Shown: in pieces, positions 1 through 8,234 of the stretch
Layout of the letters: every line of letters begins with the position of its first letter
Numbering within the stretch: the first letter of the stretch is position 1
From: Trinickia diaoshuihuensis
Lineage (GTDB): Bacteria > Pseudomonadota > Gammaproteobacteria > Burkholderiales > Burkholderiaceae
Assembly: GCF_003390925.1 (NCBI RefSeq)
Contig: NZ_QUBS01000090.1
Coordinates: forward strand, 310,001 to 374,000
Reading direction: 5' to 3'
Length of the DNA stretch: 64,000 bases
Translations under genes and position numbers: made by a program
Notes under the pieces: generated by a model
The model's input: only the letters and a program-made list of their open reading frames with translations
What the model was told of the DNA's origin: nothing
The model's database searches: none

Positions 1-3000
1 GAAAGCAGCTTGTTGCGCCGATTTGAACGAGGCGATCGATTCCGCTTCGTCGCTCAAAAACCGGTTGTATGCAGCCAAATCGAAGACCGATTCCTCGATC
101 TTCAAGGACGCGCGACCCGCGATAAAGTCAGCCCGCAGCATCTGTAATTCGTGTTCGTCCACTTCATAGAAGCGAATGACATCGAAGAACCGAAGGAGCC
201 ACGGTTTGCCTGTTTCGAACTCGCGCGTCGTTCGATAGCGATTCCACATCTGGACCGTACGGCCGACGAACTGATAGCCGCCCGGGCCTTCCATTCCATA
301 CACGCACAAGTACGCGCCGCCGATGCCAACGGCGTTTTCGGGAGTCCAGGTGCGCGCGGGGTTGTACTTCGTCGTCACCAGGCGGTGGCGAGGGTCGATC
401 GGCGTGGCCACGGGCGCGCCGAGGTAGACGTCGCCGAGGCCCATCACCAGGTACTGGGCATCGAAGACAATGCGCTTGACGTCGTCCGCGCTGCCGAGCC
501 CGTTGATGCGGCGAATGAATTCGATGTTGCTCGGGCACCAAGGCGCATCTGGGCGCACGGACTGCATGTAGCGCTCGATCGCCAACCGCGTCGACGGGTC
601 GTCCCACGACAGCGGCAAATGCACGATACGGTTCGGCACCTTCATGTCGGCCACGTCGGGCAATTCACGCTCCGCTGCCTGAAGGTGTTCGAGCAGCGTG
701 CCGAGCGGCAAGATGCGTGCATCGAATTGAACTTGCAGCGAACGAATCCCCGGCGTGAGATCGAGCATGCCGGGCAAGCGATGCGCTTGCAGCCAGCACA
801 TCAATGCATGCACGCGAAAGCGCAAATTGAGATCGAGCACGAGCGGCCCGTATTCGATGAGGACATTGCGGTCGCCCGAGCGGCGATAAACGACCCCGAT
901 GCCATTGCCGGCCGACGGATCGCGATAGAGCACGCAGTCGTCATGCGTTTCGGCCATGACCAGCGTTGGACTCGACTGCGCCGCGCTTTTTAGATCAAGT
1001 CCGCCGGTCGCCGCAGAGGCATGCACTCGCTGGAACCGAACCGTATCGCCGGGGCGGAGCTGGCCCAGCTTCCACAACTCGTCGCGTACGACGGTTACCG
1101 GGCAAACGAAACCACCCAGGCTCGGCCCGTCCGGACCGAGAATGACCGGCATATCGCCGGTGAAATCGACCGCGCCGATCGCATAGGCATTGTCGTGAAT
1201 GTTCGACGGATGCAGGCCCGCCTCACCGCCGTCGGTGCGGGCCCATTGCGGCTTCGGGCCGATCAGACGGACACCCGTGCGGCTCGAGTTGTAGTGCACG
1301 GTCCAGCACGTGTCGTACAGCATCGCGATGTCGTCGCGCGTGAAGAAATCCGGTGCACCGTGCGGGCCGTCTAGGACGCCGAGCGTCCAGGCATGCGTAA
1401 GCACCGGACGCTCGGCGTCGCCCAGTCTCGAACCCGCATCGCCGCGGCCGGCATCCGAGCCGAGATGGAGCACGTCGCCCTTGCGCAGCGCGCGACCCGC
1501 ATGTCCGCCGAACTGGCCGAGCGTAAACGTCGCCTTACTGCCGAGATAATCCGGCACCTGCACACCGCCCTTCACGGCGATGTACGCGCGAACGCCCGCG
1601 CCCGTGACGCCGGCCAGCTTCAATACCGCGCCCGGCGCCGCGCGCAGCACCTGCCGGTACGGAACGGGCTCGCCGTCCAACGTGGCCGCAAACGCCGCGC
1701 CGCCGAGCACGAACAACGTTTCCACGTTGAACCGCAGCGTCGGGCCGACCATCGTGCATTCGAGACCGGCCGCGTCGCTCGCGTTGCCGAGCAGCGCGTT
1801 GGACAACGCGAGCGAGCGCTCGTCCATCGGACCGGATGGCGGCACGCCGATGTCCCAGTAACCGACGCGTCCCGGCGTCTGCTGCACGGTCGTCTGCACG
1901 CCGCCGTCGATGACGTCGATCGTATGCGGCGCGAACGCGAAGCGCGAGAGTAACGCCGTGGTTTGCGCCCCGCGTGCGAACGTATCGCAGCCTGCGACCG
2001 CGCGCAGGTAGTCGAGGTTCGTCTCGATGCCGTACAACCGCGTCTCGTCCAGCGCGATGCGCAGCGCCGTCAGTGCCTGCGCGCGCGTCTCGCCGCTCAC
2101 GATCAGCTTCGCGAGCAGCGGGTCGTAATAGGCGCTGATTTCGGTGCCCGCCTCGACCCATGTTTCGACGCGTGCCGTGCCGGGAAACGCCGCATGCGTC
2201 AGCGTGCCCGCGCTCGGTTGAAACTGTTTGTTCGGATCTTCCGCGTAGACGCGAACCTGAATGCTGGCGCCGCGCGGCGTCACCGCGAGCGAGGCCAGCG
2301 GCGGTAGATTGCCCTCGGCCTGAAGGACCATCCATTCGACGAGATCCACACCCGTCACTTCCTCGGTCACGCAATGCTCCACTTGCAGCCGCGTGTTCAC
2401 CTCTAGGAAATAGAACGCGCGCGTCGTCACATCGAAGACGAATTCGACGGTCCCCGCCGATGCATAGTCGACCGCGCACGCAAGCCGTACCGCGCTCGCA
2501 TGCAACGCTTCACGCTCGGCATCGGAAAGGCCCGGCGCAGGCGTCTCCTCGATCACCTTCTGGTTGCGGCGCTGCACCGAGCAGTCGCGCTCGCCCAACG
2601 CAATCACCTCCCCGCATCCGTCGCCGAAGATCTGCACTTCGATATGCCGAGCCTGCTCGACGAATTTCTCGAGATAGACACCGGCGTGCGCGAAATTCGC
2701 TCGGCCCAGCCGCACGACTTGATCGAACGCCGCCGCGAGCTGCGCCGCGTCCTTACAGAGCGACATGCCGATCCCGCCTCCGCCCGCCGTGCTCTTGAGC
2801 ATCACGGGATAGCCGATCTTCTCCGCTTCCCGCAGTGCCGTCCCGGCATCGGCCAGCAAGTCCGTCCCAGGCAACAGCGCAACGCCGTGCCCGCTCGCCA
2901 ATGCGCGCGCCGTATGCTTGAGACCGAACGCGCGCATTTGCGCGGCACTCGGGCCGATGAAACGCAACCCCGCCGCTTCGCAGGCTTCGGCGAAATCGGG

Positions 3001-3267
3001 GTTCTCCGACAAGAATCCGTAGCCGGGATGCACCGCTTGTGCGCCGGTGGCGCGCGCGGCGGCCAAAATCGCGGCGACGTTCAGGTAGCTGTCGATTGCG
3101 GGTGCCGCGCCCACGCAGAGCGCCTCGTCCGCGAGCGTGACATGCCGCGCATCGCGATCGGCCTCCGAATAAATCGCGACCGAGGCGATACCGAGCCGTT
3201 TCAACGTGCGAATGATTCGGCACGCGATCTCGCCACGATTGGCGATCAGTACTTTCGAAAACCTCAT
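1..3267 (-). CDS. uca: Guanidine/urea carboxylase, biotin-dependent (3' end outside window)
   Basis: Biotin-dependent carboxylase annotated in databases as urea carboxylase. Families sitting behind guanidine-I riboswitches next to DUF1989 proteins are known to carboxylate guanidine, and I infer that here. The 1089 visible residues stay in one open frame. Residues 1-450 are the biotin carboxylase: start [20 protein letters not shown]-grasp glycine loop [11 protein letters not shown] near 158-168, and [10 protein letters not shown]. From about 475 come the KipA/AHS2-like domain ([19 protein letters not shown]) and then the KipI/AHS1-like carboxyltransferase. The missing C-terminus, about 110 residues, should hold the biotinyl-lysine domain. 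The ATG overlaps the stop of the upstream DUF1989 gene (ATGA), so translation is probably coupled. Allophanate hydrolase is expected just beyond the left edge. Urea versus guanidine preference cannot be settled from this view. Confidence 0.93.
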   Translation of the reverse strand, partial: MRFSKVLIANRGEIACRIIRTLKRLGIASVAIYSEADRDARHVTLADEALCVGAAPAIDSYLNVAAILAAARATGAQAVHPGYGFLSENPDFAEACEAAGLRFIGPSAAQMRAFGLKHTARALASGHGVALLPGTDLLADAGTALREAEKIGYPVMLKSTAGGGGIGMSLCKDAAQLAAAFDQVVRLGRANFAHAGVYLEKFVEQARHIEVQIFGDGCGEVIALGERDCSVQRRNQKVIEETPAPGLSDAEREALHASAVRLACAVDYASAGTVEFVFDVTTRAFYFLEVNTRLQVEHCVTEEVTGVDLVEWMVLQAEGNLPPLASLAVTPRGASIQVRVYAEDPNKQFQPSAGTLTHAAFPGTARVETWVEAGTEISAYYDPLLAKLIVSGETRAQALTALRIALDETRLYGIETNLDYLRAVAGCDTFARGAQTTALLSRFAFAPHTIDVIDGGVQTTVQQTPGRVGYWDIGVPPSGPMDERSLALSNALLGNASDAAGLECTMVGPTLRFNVETLFVLGGAAFAATLDGEPVPYRQVLRAAPGAVLKLAGVTGAGVRAYIAVKGGVQVPDYLGSKATFTLGQFGGHAGRALRKGDVLHLGSDAGRGDAGSRLGDAERPVLTHAWTLGVLDGPHGAPDFFTRDDIAMLYDTCWTVHYNSSRTGVRLIGPKPQWARTDGGEAGLHPSNIHDNAYAIGAVDFTGDMPVILGPDGPSLGGFVCPVTVVRDELWKLGQLRPGDTVRFQRVHASAATGGLDLKSAAQSSPTLVMAETHDDCVLYRDPSAGNGIGVVYRRSGDRNVLIEYGPLVLDLNLRFRVHALMCWLQAHRLPGMLDLTPGIRSLQVQFDARILPLGTLLEHLQAAERELPDVADMKVPNRIVHLPLSWDDPSTRLAIERYMQSVRPDAPWCPSNIEFIRRINGLGSADDVKRIVFDAQYLVMGLGDVYLGAPVATPIDPRHRLVTTKYNPARTWTPENAVGIGGAYLCVYGMEGPGGYQFVGRTVQMWNRYRTTREFETGKPWLLRFFDVIRFYEVDEHELQMLRADFIAGRASLKIEESVFDLAAYNRFLSDEAESIASFKSAQQAAF

Positions 3268-3920
3268 TGCGCCTCCCAAATGGACAACCGCACCGGCGTC
3301 GGGTTGTAGCCGTTGCATGGGTTGTTCAGTTGAGGGCAGTTCGAGATCAGCACGGTGACGTCCATCTCCGCGCGCATTTCGACGTACTTGCCCGGCGCGG
3401 AAATGCCGTCCTCGAACGTGAGGGCGCCAAGCGGCGTAACCGGCACGTTCATAAAGAAATTGACGTTGCTCACGATGTCGCGCTTCGACATCGATGCGCC
3501 GGCACCGCACGTGCAATGGGCAATCGCATTCAAGAAACTGTCCCGGCAGTTGTGCATATAGCGCTTTTCGAGCGCATAGCGCACGGTGTTGCTCTCGGCC
3601 GCGCATGCACCGCCGAGCGTGTCGTGGCGGCCGCAGGTATCGGCGACGATCGTCATCATCGGATTGCCGAAATTCGACATCAATACGCTGCCCGCGGTCA
3701 GATAAAGATTGCGTTGCTCGCGAATCGTGTCTTGCGCGCTATAGCGTTCGGTCGGATCGCTTGTACGATAAAACAGCGTATCGACCGCCTGATTTCCCTC
3801 GAGGTCGAGGATGCGCAGGATCTGTCCGCGCTTGACGTCATGCAGCCAGGGCTCGCCGGCCGCAAGCGTGGTGTCGTAAATGGCTCGGCCAAGGTCGAGC
3901 GTGCTTTCGATGATCGGCAT
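3264..3920 (-). CDS. DUF1989 urea-carboxylase-associated protein 1, probable carboxyguanidine deiminase subunit
   Basis: A 218-residue DUF1989 protein. In guanidine-degrading bacteria two such proteins form a heteromeric carboxyguanidine deiminase that turns the carboxylase product into allophanate. The conserved core [20 protein letters not shown], the GGACAAESN segment, [10 protein letters not shown] and the C-terminal cysteine pair in [11 protein letters not shown] are all present. Those cysteines look like metal or catalytic ligands and make this the likely active subunit. I chose the ATG preceded by AAGGAG, 10 bp after the previous gene; a longer upstream reading would run back through that gene. 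It is the second gene of a three-gene operon led by a guanidine-I riboswitch. Confidence 0.88.
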   Translation of the reverse strand: MPIIESTLDLGRAIYDTTLAAGEPWLHDVKRGQILRILDLEGNQAVDTLFYRTSDPTERYSAQDTIREQRNLYLTAGSVLMSNFGNPMMTIVADTCGRHDTLGGACAAESNTVRYALEKRYMHNCRDSFLNAIAHCTCGAGASMSKRDIVSNVNFFMNVPVTPLGALTFEDGISAPGKYVEMRAEMDVTVLISNCPQLNNPCNGYNPTPVRLSIWEAQ

Positions 3921-3930
3921 GGCGCGCTCC

Positions 3931-4695
3931 TTAGGCGAACAGACGGTCGGTGTTGATGAAGCCGCGCACGTTCTCCGGGCAGGCGCGGCGGCACAAGTCG
4001 TCATCGGGCGCCGCGCCGTCGGCGGGGTAGGCGCGATAGGCAATCAGCTTCACGGGCTTCGGCGTATAGGCCGGGTTTGGATCGAGCGGGTGCGGCGCGG
4101 TAGAGAACGCGGCCAGCGCATTCATTTCGAAGCGCAAATCGAATGCGCTGCCGGGCCGCGAGTGCCCCGTGACGAAATCGAGCGCGCCTTGCTCATCGGG
4201 CGCTACCTTGCTGAAAAAGTTGACGTTCCCCGCGAGGTCGCGCGCGGAGAGCCCGTACTTTGCGAGTTCGAGAACGAGGCTGTCGCGGCCGTTGCGAATC
4301 ATGTCGTTGCGCTCGGCCTGATACGACGACCTCCCGTACTTGCGCTCGAATAAGGCGGCATCGCCCACGCCGCCCAACGCATCGTGCCAGCCGAGCGTAT
4401 CAGCCGTGATCGATGCAATCACGCGCCCCATGTCCGTATAGAGAACGTGTCCACGGGTCAAATGCGCGGTGTGTTGCGCTTTGAGCGTGTCCGCCATGTT
4501 GTAGCGCTCGAGGGGATCTTCTTGACGATGAAAAACAGCCGACAAGTTCGCGCCGCCTTCGATATCGACGATGCGCAGCGCCAATCCGCGACGCAAGATG
4601 CCGGACCAGTGAGTGCCGGCGGGTATGACGGCTTCCCATGCGATCGATGCGATCGCACTGAGCGAGCGGGAATCGGCTTCGGGGCTTAGCGACAT
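3931..4695 (-). CDS. DUF1989 urea-carboxylase-associated protein 2, partner subunit
   Basis: A 254-residue DUF1989 paralogue of the next gene and the first gene of the carboxylase operon. It shares the N-terminal fold ([17 protein letters not shown]), the HDALGG segment and [10 protein letters not shown]. Where its neighbour has the cysteine pair it reads [17 protein letters not shown], with no cysteine. I infer a structural or substrate-binding role in a heteromer rather than an independent active site. GGAGC precedes the ATG. A guanidine-I riboswitch lies about 55 nt upstream in the leader, so expression of the whole operon should rise when guanidine accumulates. Confidence 0.88.
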   Translation of the reverse strand: MSLSPEADSRSLSAIASIAWEAVIPAGTHWSGILRRGLALRIVDIEGGANLSAVFHRQEDPLERYNMADTLKAQHTAHLTRGHVLYTDMGRVIASITADTLGWHDALGGVGDAALFERKYGRSSYQAERNDMIRNGRDSLVLELAKYGLSARDLAGNVNFFSKVAPDEQGALDFVTGHSRPGSAFDLRFEMNALAAFSTAPHPLDPNPAYTPKPVKLIAYRAYPADGAAPDDDLCRRACPENVRGFINTDRLFA

Positions 4696-4749
4696 GAGGG
4701 CTCCTGGGATCGGTTGATAAAAGGCATGAGAGGGCGACCGAACGACATC

Positions 4750-4866
4750 GCGACCTCCCGGGCTTTTATCCCTCCGTGGAGCCTTGCCGCCTCCTCGATG
4801 AGAAGGATGGGCGGCCAGACCGGATTGCTCTCGGACCAGACGTTCTCGCGAACCGGAACCCTAGCG
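4750..4866 (-). promoter_or_regulatory. Guanidine-I (ykkC) riboswitch upstream of the carboxylase operon
   Basis: Read on the minus strand, the leader has the ykkC hallmark blocks in order: CTAGGGTTCCG, then CTGGTCCGAGAG, a variable stem, ACGGAGGGATAAAAGCCCGG and GAG. These are the most conserved parts of the guanidine-I aptamer. The 3' edge is about 55 nt from the start codon, and that stretch has no clear U-tract terminator, so control may act on translation or through a structure I cannot fold by hand. The plus-strand copy in the other arm shares the same blocks with a different variable stem. Confidence 0.92.
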
Positions 4867-5245
4867 ATCCTGAAGATGATGCAAATTGCTTCGCACCTCT
4901 CGCGAGGCGTTAAAGCGAGGACCGTGCCAATCGATAGCGGTGAGCTGTCATGCGCGCCAGGCAATCGTCCGAGCGAAAGCGCTTCGATCCGATCGCGGTA
5001 CCGCGCCCAACGGCCGGGCGCGATACGCACCAAGCGAAGGCCGCAAGCACCACGGCGGGGCGGCACGCGCTCGCGCGCACCGCCTGTTCACTGAACACTT
5101 CCATGGCTGTCGCATACCGAGGGCGAATGGCTTATGCATTGGCTCGCAGCCGAGATGCGCCGCACATCGTCGCAATGGGACTCGGCCGTTGGCATGGTTC
5201 TCGCTCGGCTGGGCGCCGAGAGGTGCGGGTCAGTCGCATCTTAGG
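4867..5245. other. Non-coding divergent control region between two riboswitch leaders
   Basis: About 380 bases between the 5' ends of two divergent riboswitches. I find no convincing coding sequence here; the open frames crossing it have no recognisable motifs. It should hold the promoters of both arms. The only promoter-like element I can support is a sigma54-type match listed separately. Confidence 0.5.
5189..5205 (+). promoter_or_regulatory. Possible sigma54 (-24/-12) promoter for the binding-protein arm
   Basis: TTGGCATGGTTCTCGCT fits the sigma54 pattern YTGGCAYGRNNNTTGCW with GG and GC correctly 10 nt apart and one mismatch in the -12 element. Transcription would begin near 5216, about 30 nt before the aptamer. 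Nitrogen control of guanidine use makes this plausible. I did not find a clear NtrC dyad, so it remains a candidate. Confidence 0.35.
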
Positions 5246-5364
5246 GGTGCTAGGGTTCCGGTTCGCGAGAACGTCTGGTCCGAGAGCAGCCCGGCGCCAC
5301 GCAACGCGATTGCAAGACGAGCTGCGGCGGTGCTACACGGCGGGATAAAAGCCCGGGAGATCGG
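5246..5364 (+). promoter_or_regulatory. Guanidine-I (ykkC) riboswitch upstream of the binding-protein gene
   Basis: The blocks CTAGGGTTCCGG, GTCTGGTCCGAGAG, ACACGGCGGGATAAAAGCC and CGGGAGA occur in order and spacing typical of guanidine-I aptamers. Downstream of it a short hairpin (GATGGC/GCCATC around 5365-5381) may belong to the expression platform, but no T-run follows. About 130 nt of leader separate it from the regulated ATG. Confidence 0.92.
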
Positions 5365-5496
5365 CGATGGCGGCGGCCATCGTGCCTCTCCTTGACCGGC
5401 GTCCGTCGTGCGTAAACAAGGAACCGGTCATGCCGCCGAATCGCGCCGTCCGCGATTCGATCGACAAGCGCATCACCCGGTCTCCTGGAGAAAACG

Positions 5497-6519
5497 ATGA
5501 CCCGCATCGCGTCCCTGTTCAACCGCCTGCTCTGCCTCGCCCCTACGCGCCGCTCGCTGACTGCCGCCGCGCTCGTCGGCGCCTTTACCGCCGCACCGGC
5601 CGCGCACGCCGCCCCGCCTCTGAAAATCGGCTATAGCGACTGGCCCGGCTGGGTCGCGTTCCAGGTTGCGCTCGACAAAGGCTGGTTCAAACAAGCCGGT
5701 GTGGACGTCGATTTCGAATGGTTCGATTACTCGGCATCGCTCGATGCGTTTTCGGCGGGTAAGCTCGACGCCGTGACCGTGACCAATGGCGATGCACTCG
5801 TCACCGGCGCCTCCGGTGCGAAGAACGTCATGATTCTCCTGACCGACTATTCGGCAGGCAACGATATGATCATCGCGAAGCCGCCGCTGCGCACGGTCGA
5901 GGGATTGAAGGGCAAGAAGGTCGGCGTCGAAATGGGCCTGGTGGACCACTTGCTGCTGGAGACCGCGCTGCAAAAGCACGGATTGAAGGATTCCGACATC
6001 ACGCTCGTCAACGCGAAGACCAATGAGTTGCCGCAGGTACTCGGCTCATCGAGCGACATCGCCGCCGTGGCCGCTTGGCAGCCGAATGCGGGAGAAGCGC
6101 TGAAACGCTCGCCCGGCTCGCGCGCGATCTTCACATCGGCGGACGCACCGGGGTTGATCTACGATGCCATCGCCGTTACCCCGACGAGCCTCGCCGCACG
6201 GAAAGCGGATTGGGAAAAGGTCGTGAAGGTTTGGTATCGCTGCGTGGCCTATATCAACGATCCGGCCACGCAGGCCGACGCGGTAAAGATCATGTCCGCG
6301 CGCGTGGGCCTTTCGCCTCAGCAGTACTTGCCGTTGCTCAAGGGAACGCATCTGCTCGATGCGGCCGCCGAGAAGCAAGCGTTCCGCAAGGGCGACGGGC
6401 TCGATTCGATCTACGGGTCCACGCGCAATGCCAACGCGTTCAATGTCCGCAACGCCGTGTACAAGCAGTCGCAGAATGTCGATGGCTATATCGATGCGAC
6501 GTTAGTGGATACGCACTGA
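5497..6519 (+). CDS. ABC transporter periplasmic binding protein of the urea-carboxylase region (NitT/TauT type)
   Basis: A 340-residue secreted solute-binding protein. A Sec signal peptide spans about residues 1-38 and ends AAPAAHA. The mature part starts LKIGYSDWPGWVAFQVALDK, the usual opening of the NMT1/NitT/TauT-like family, and matches the subgroup found beside urea/guanidine carboxylases. GGAG precedes the ATG and a guanidine-I riboswitch lies in the leader, so guanidine or a derivative is the inferred ligand. Unusually, no permease or ATPase follows. A terminator and an unrelated convergent gene come next, so the partner membrane proteins must be encoded elsewhere or be lost. Confidence 0.88.
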   Translation: MTRIASLFNRLLCLAPTRRSLTAAALVGAFTAAPAAHAAPPLKIGYSDWPGWVAFQVALDKGWFKQAGVDVDFEWFDYSASLDAFSAGKLDAVTVTNGDALVTGASGAKNVMILLTDYSAGNDMIIAKPPLRTVEGLKGKKVGVEMGLVDHLLLETALQKHGLKDSDITLVNAKTNELPQVLGSSSDIAAVAAWQPNAGEALKRSPGSRAIFTSADAPGLIYDAIAVTPTSLAARKADWEKVVKVWYRCVAYINDPATQADAVKIMSARVGLSPQQYLPLLKGTHLLDAAAEKQAFRKGDGLDSIYGSTRNANAFNVRNAVYKQSQNVDGYIDATLVDTH

Positions 6520-6530
6520 TCTCGGTGCCG

Positions 6531-6567
6531 GCCCCCGAGCGCCTGGCGCATCGGGGGCGAATCGTTT
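6531..6567 (+). terminator. Rho-independent terminator after the binding-protein gene
   Basis: GCCCCCGA pairs exactly with TCGGGGGC. An inner GCGC/GCGC stem extends it past a one-base bulge, with a CTG loop, followed by GAATCGTTTT. It begins 12 nt after the stop codon. It would also face the end of the convergent acyltransferase gene. Confidence 0.7.
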
Positions 6568-6579
6568 TGCGGCCCGCGC

Positions 6580-7812
6580 TTAGACGTTTGCGAGCCCGGG
6601 CCGCTCCACGAGACGACGATCGTGCTTGACGAACGTCCGCCGAATCGCCGTACGCAGCGGGACGAAGCAATGCTCCTGGAACAAGACCGCCGCAATTACC
6701 GTAAAGACGAGGTAAAGCGGATAGGTAGCCATCGAAGGATCGAGTCCCTTCGCGGCCGCCGCGCACGCTGAGAAATGCGAGACGCATTCCGATATCGGCT
6801 TATGAATGGTCATCAATTTGAGTGCTTTGATCGCGATGGCAAAGATGGCGCCGTGGATGCCGAAAATCGACAGCGCGGCGTTTCCGAGTCTCGATGTGAT
6901 CCGTTGCGCGAATTTCGGAACGCAAGCATCGGCACAGAGCGCGACGAGTACGAGCTCGGTAGGCATCAAGGCACCGTTATGCACGATGTAGAGGAAGTAG
7001 AGCGGCCCGTTCTCGATGAGATACGACGCGAGCACGAACGACACTAGAACGAATGCCGCCGCAACGGCTTTGCGCCAACGGCTGCCGAGCAGCCACTTCA
7101 AACCGCCGGACGAATACAGGTTATAGAGCAAGATGCCGCTCATGAATTCGGGAATGCGCAGGACCGGATTATGTTCGACGGCGCCGACGGCGAGCGGGCC
7201 GTACGCGCCCAACAGCACGACCGTGACGGGCGGGATCAGGTACAACAACCAGACGGCAACGAGCGCGGCGGCTCGACGACGCATATTGGCAAGCCTAGGG
7301 CCGAGCAAAGGGAAGCAAACGTAGAAAAATAGTAGGCAACCGAGCGACCATGACGGCGGGTTGATCGAAGAGTAGCGGGGATACCAAACTTGCACCATCG
7401 CAATGTTCAGCAACCAATTGAACGCTGCGAGACCGCCCGTCAGTCGAACGGCCTGCTGCTCTCCGCGGCCCAAGGAAGGCAAGAAAAACGAATCGAAAGC
7501 GCGCGTACTCATGGATAGAACGAGCACGAACAAAAGCAATCCGATTAAATGAATCGGATAGATTTCCGAAAATCGTTTGACAAGAAAATCGTGCGTTCCG
7601 CCGCGCAGGGAGGGGCTTCGTTCGACGTAGACGTGAGTAAGAATGAACCCAGAAAGTATGAAGAAAGTGCTGGTGGAAAAACCGCCCAAATCGGCGAGCC
7701 AGACGAAGGGGAGACGGTTCGCCTGTGGGTAGGCGTGGATTGTGTGGAAGACCATCAAGTACACGGCAAGCACGAAGCGCATGGCGTCAAGGCCCACGAG
7801 CGTTTTTCTCAC
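6580..7812 (-). CDS. Acyltransferase family 3 membrane protein (OafA/NodX type)
   Basis: A 410-residue polytopic membrane O-acyltransferase. The opening LDAMRFVLAVYLMVFHTIHA and the segment FILSGFILTHVYVER are typical of acyltransferase family 3, which transfers acetyl or other acyl groups to surface sugars at the cytoplasmic membrane. About ten hydrophobic segments follow, with SWSLGCLLFFYVCFPLLG in the middle. The start is GTG with GAGGAT upstream. It stands alone, convergent with the binding-protein gene and unlinked to polysaccharide genes here, so its acceptor is unknown. Confidence 0.85.
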   Translation of the reverse strand: MRKTLVGLDAMRFVLAVYLMVFHTIHAYPQANRLPFVWLADLGGFSTSTFFILSGFILTHVYVERSPSLRGGTHDFLVKRFSEIYPIHLIGLLLFVLVLSMSTRAFDSFFLPSLGRGEQQAVRLTGGLAAFNWLLNIAMVQVWYPRYSSINPPSWSLGCLLFFYVCFPLLGPRLANMRRRAAALVAVWLLYLIPPVTVVLLGAYGPLAVGAVEHNPVLRIPEFMSGILLYNLYSSGGLKWLLGSRWRKAVAAAFVLVSFVLASYLIENGPLYFLYIVHNGALMPTELVLVALCADACVPKFAQRITSRLGNAALSIFGIHGAIFAIAIKALKLMTIHKPISECVSHFSACAAAAKGLDPSMATYPLYLVFTVIAAVLFQEHCFVPLRTAIRRTFVKHDRRLVERPGLANV

Positions 7813-8234
7813 GGCTTATCCTCGAAATGCAGGGCGGAATGTGGGGTATCAAGCACGCAAGCGCAGCTCGGCGGGCGGCGTTCTGGCTCCATATCGAGCG
7901 GCGCCGCGCCGCCGGCCACGCTTGGGGAGTTCTCCAACTTTAGTTAGAGGCATCGCAACGCGCGGGGAACGTCCGAAATCGGTGTCATTTTGGCGACTTA
8001 GATCGTGGGACGTTTCGTAGAACCACCGCAATCAAAAACGGATGCTTGTGCGCAACGAAATGTTCATGCAGCGAGCCGCGCGCGATGCTCGGATGAGGCC
8101 TGGTACCGGTAAATACGGCAGCCTTGCAGCGCCTAGCGCTTCCGATTGGTTAAACGCAGACGTGCGGTGTGCATTGGCATGCGGCGCGGCGACAGCAGAT
8201 ACTATCGCCGCGCCGAGGTGGACCTGATGGGTGC
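7813..8234. other. Intergenic region without a recognised gene
   Basis: About 420 bases between the 5' end of the acyltransferase gene and the 3' end of the glycosidase gene. It should contain the acyltransferase promoter and the glycosidase terminator. I recognise neither a coding sequence nor a clear regulatory motif in it. Confidence 0.4.

Noticed and set aside
151-3309. Several plus-strand open frames of up to 280 codons across the carboxylase gene
   Set aside because: They are antisense to a continuous 1089-residue carboxylase with all family motifs and have no recognisable domains.
4686-5066. Open frame on the minus strand through the riboswitch
   Set aside because: It translates the conserved aptamer blocks; the RNA structure explains the conservation better.
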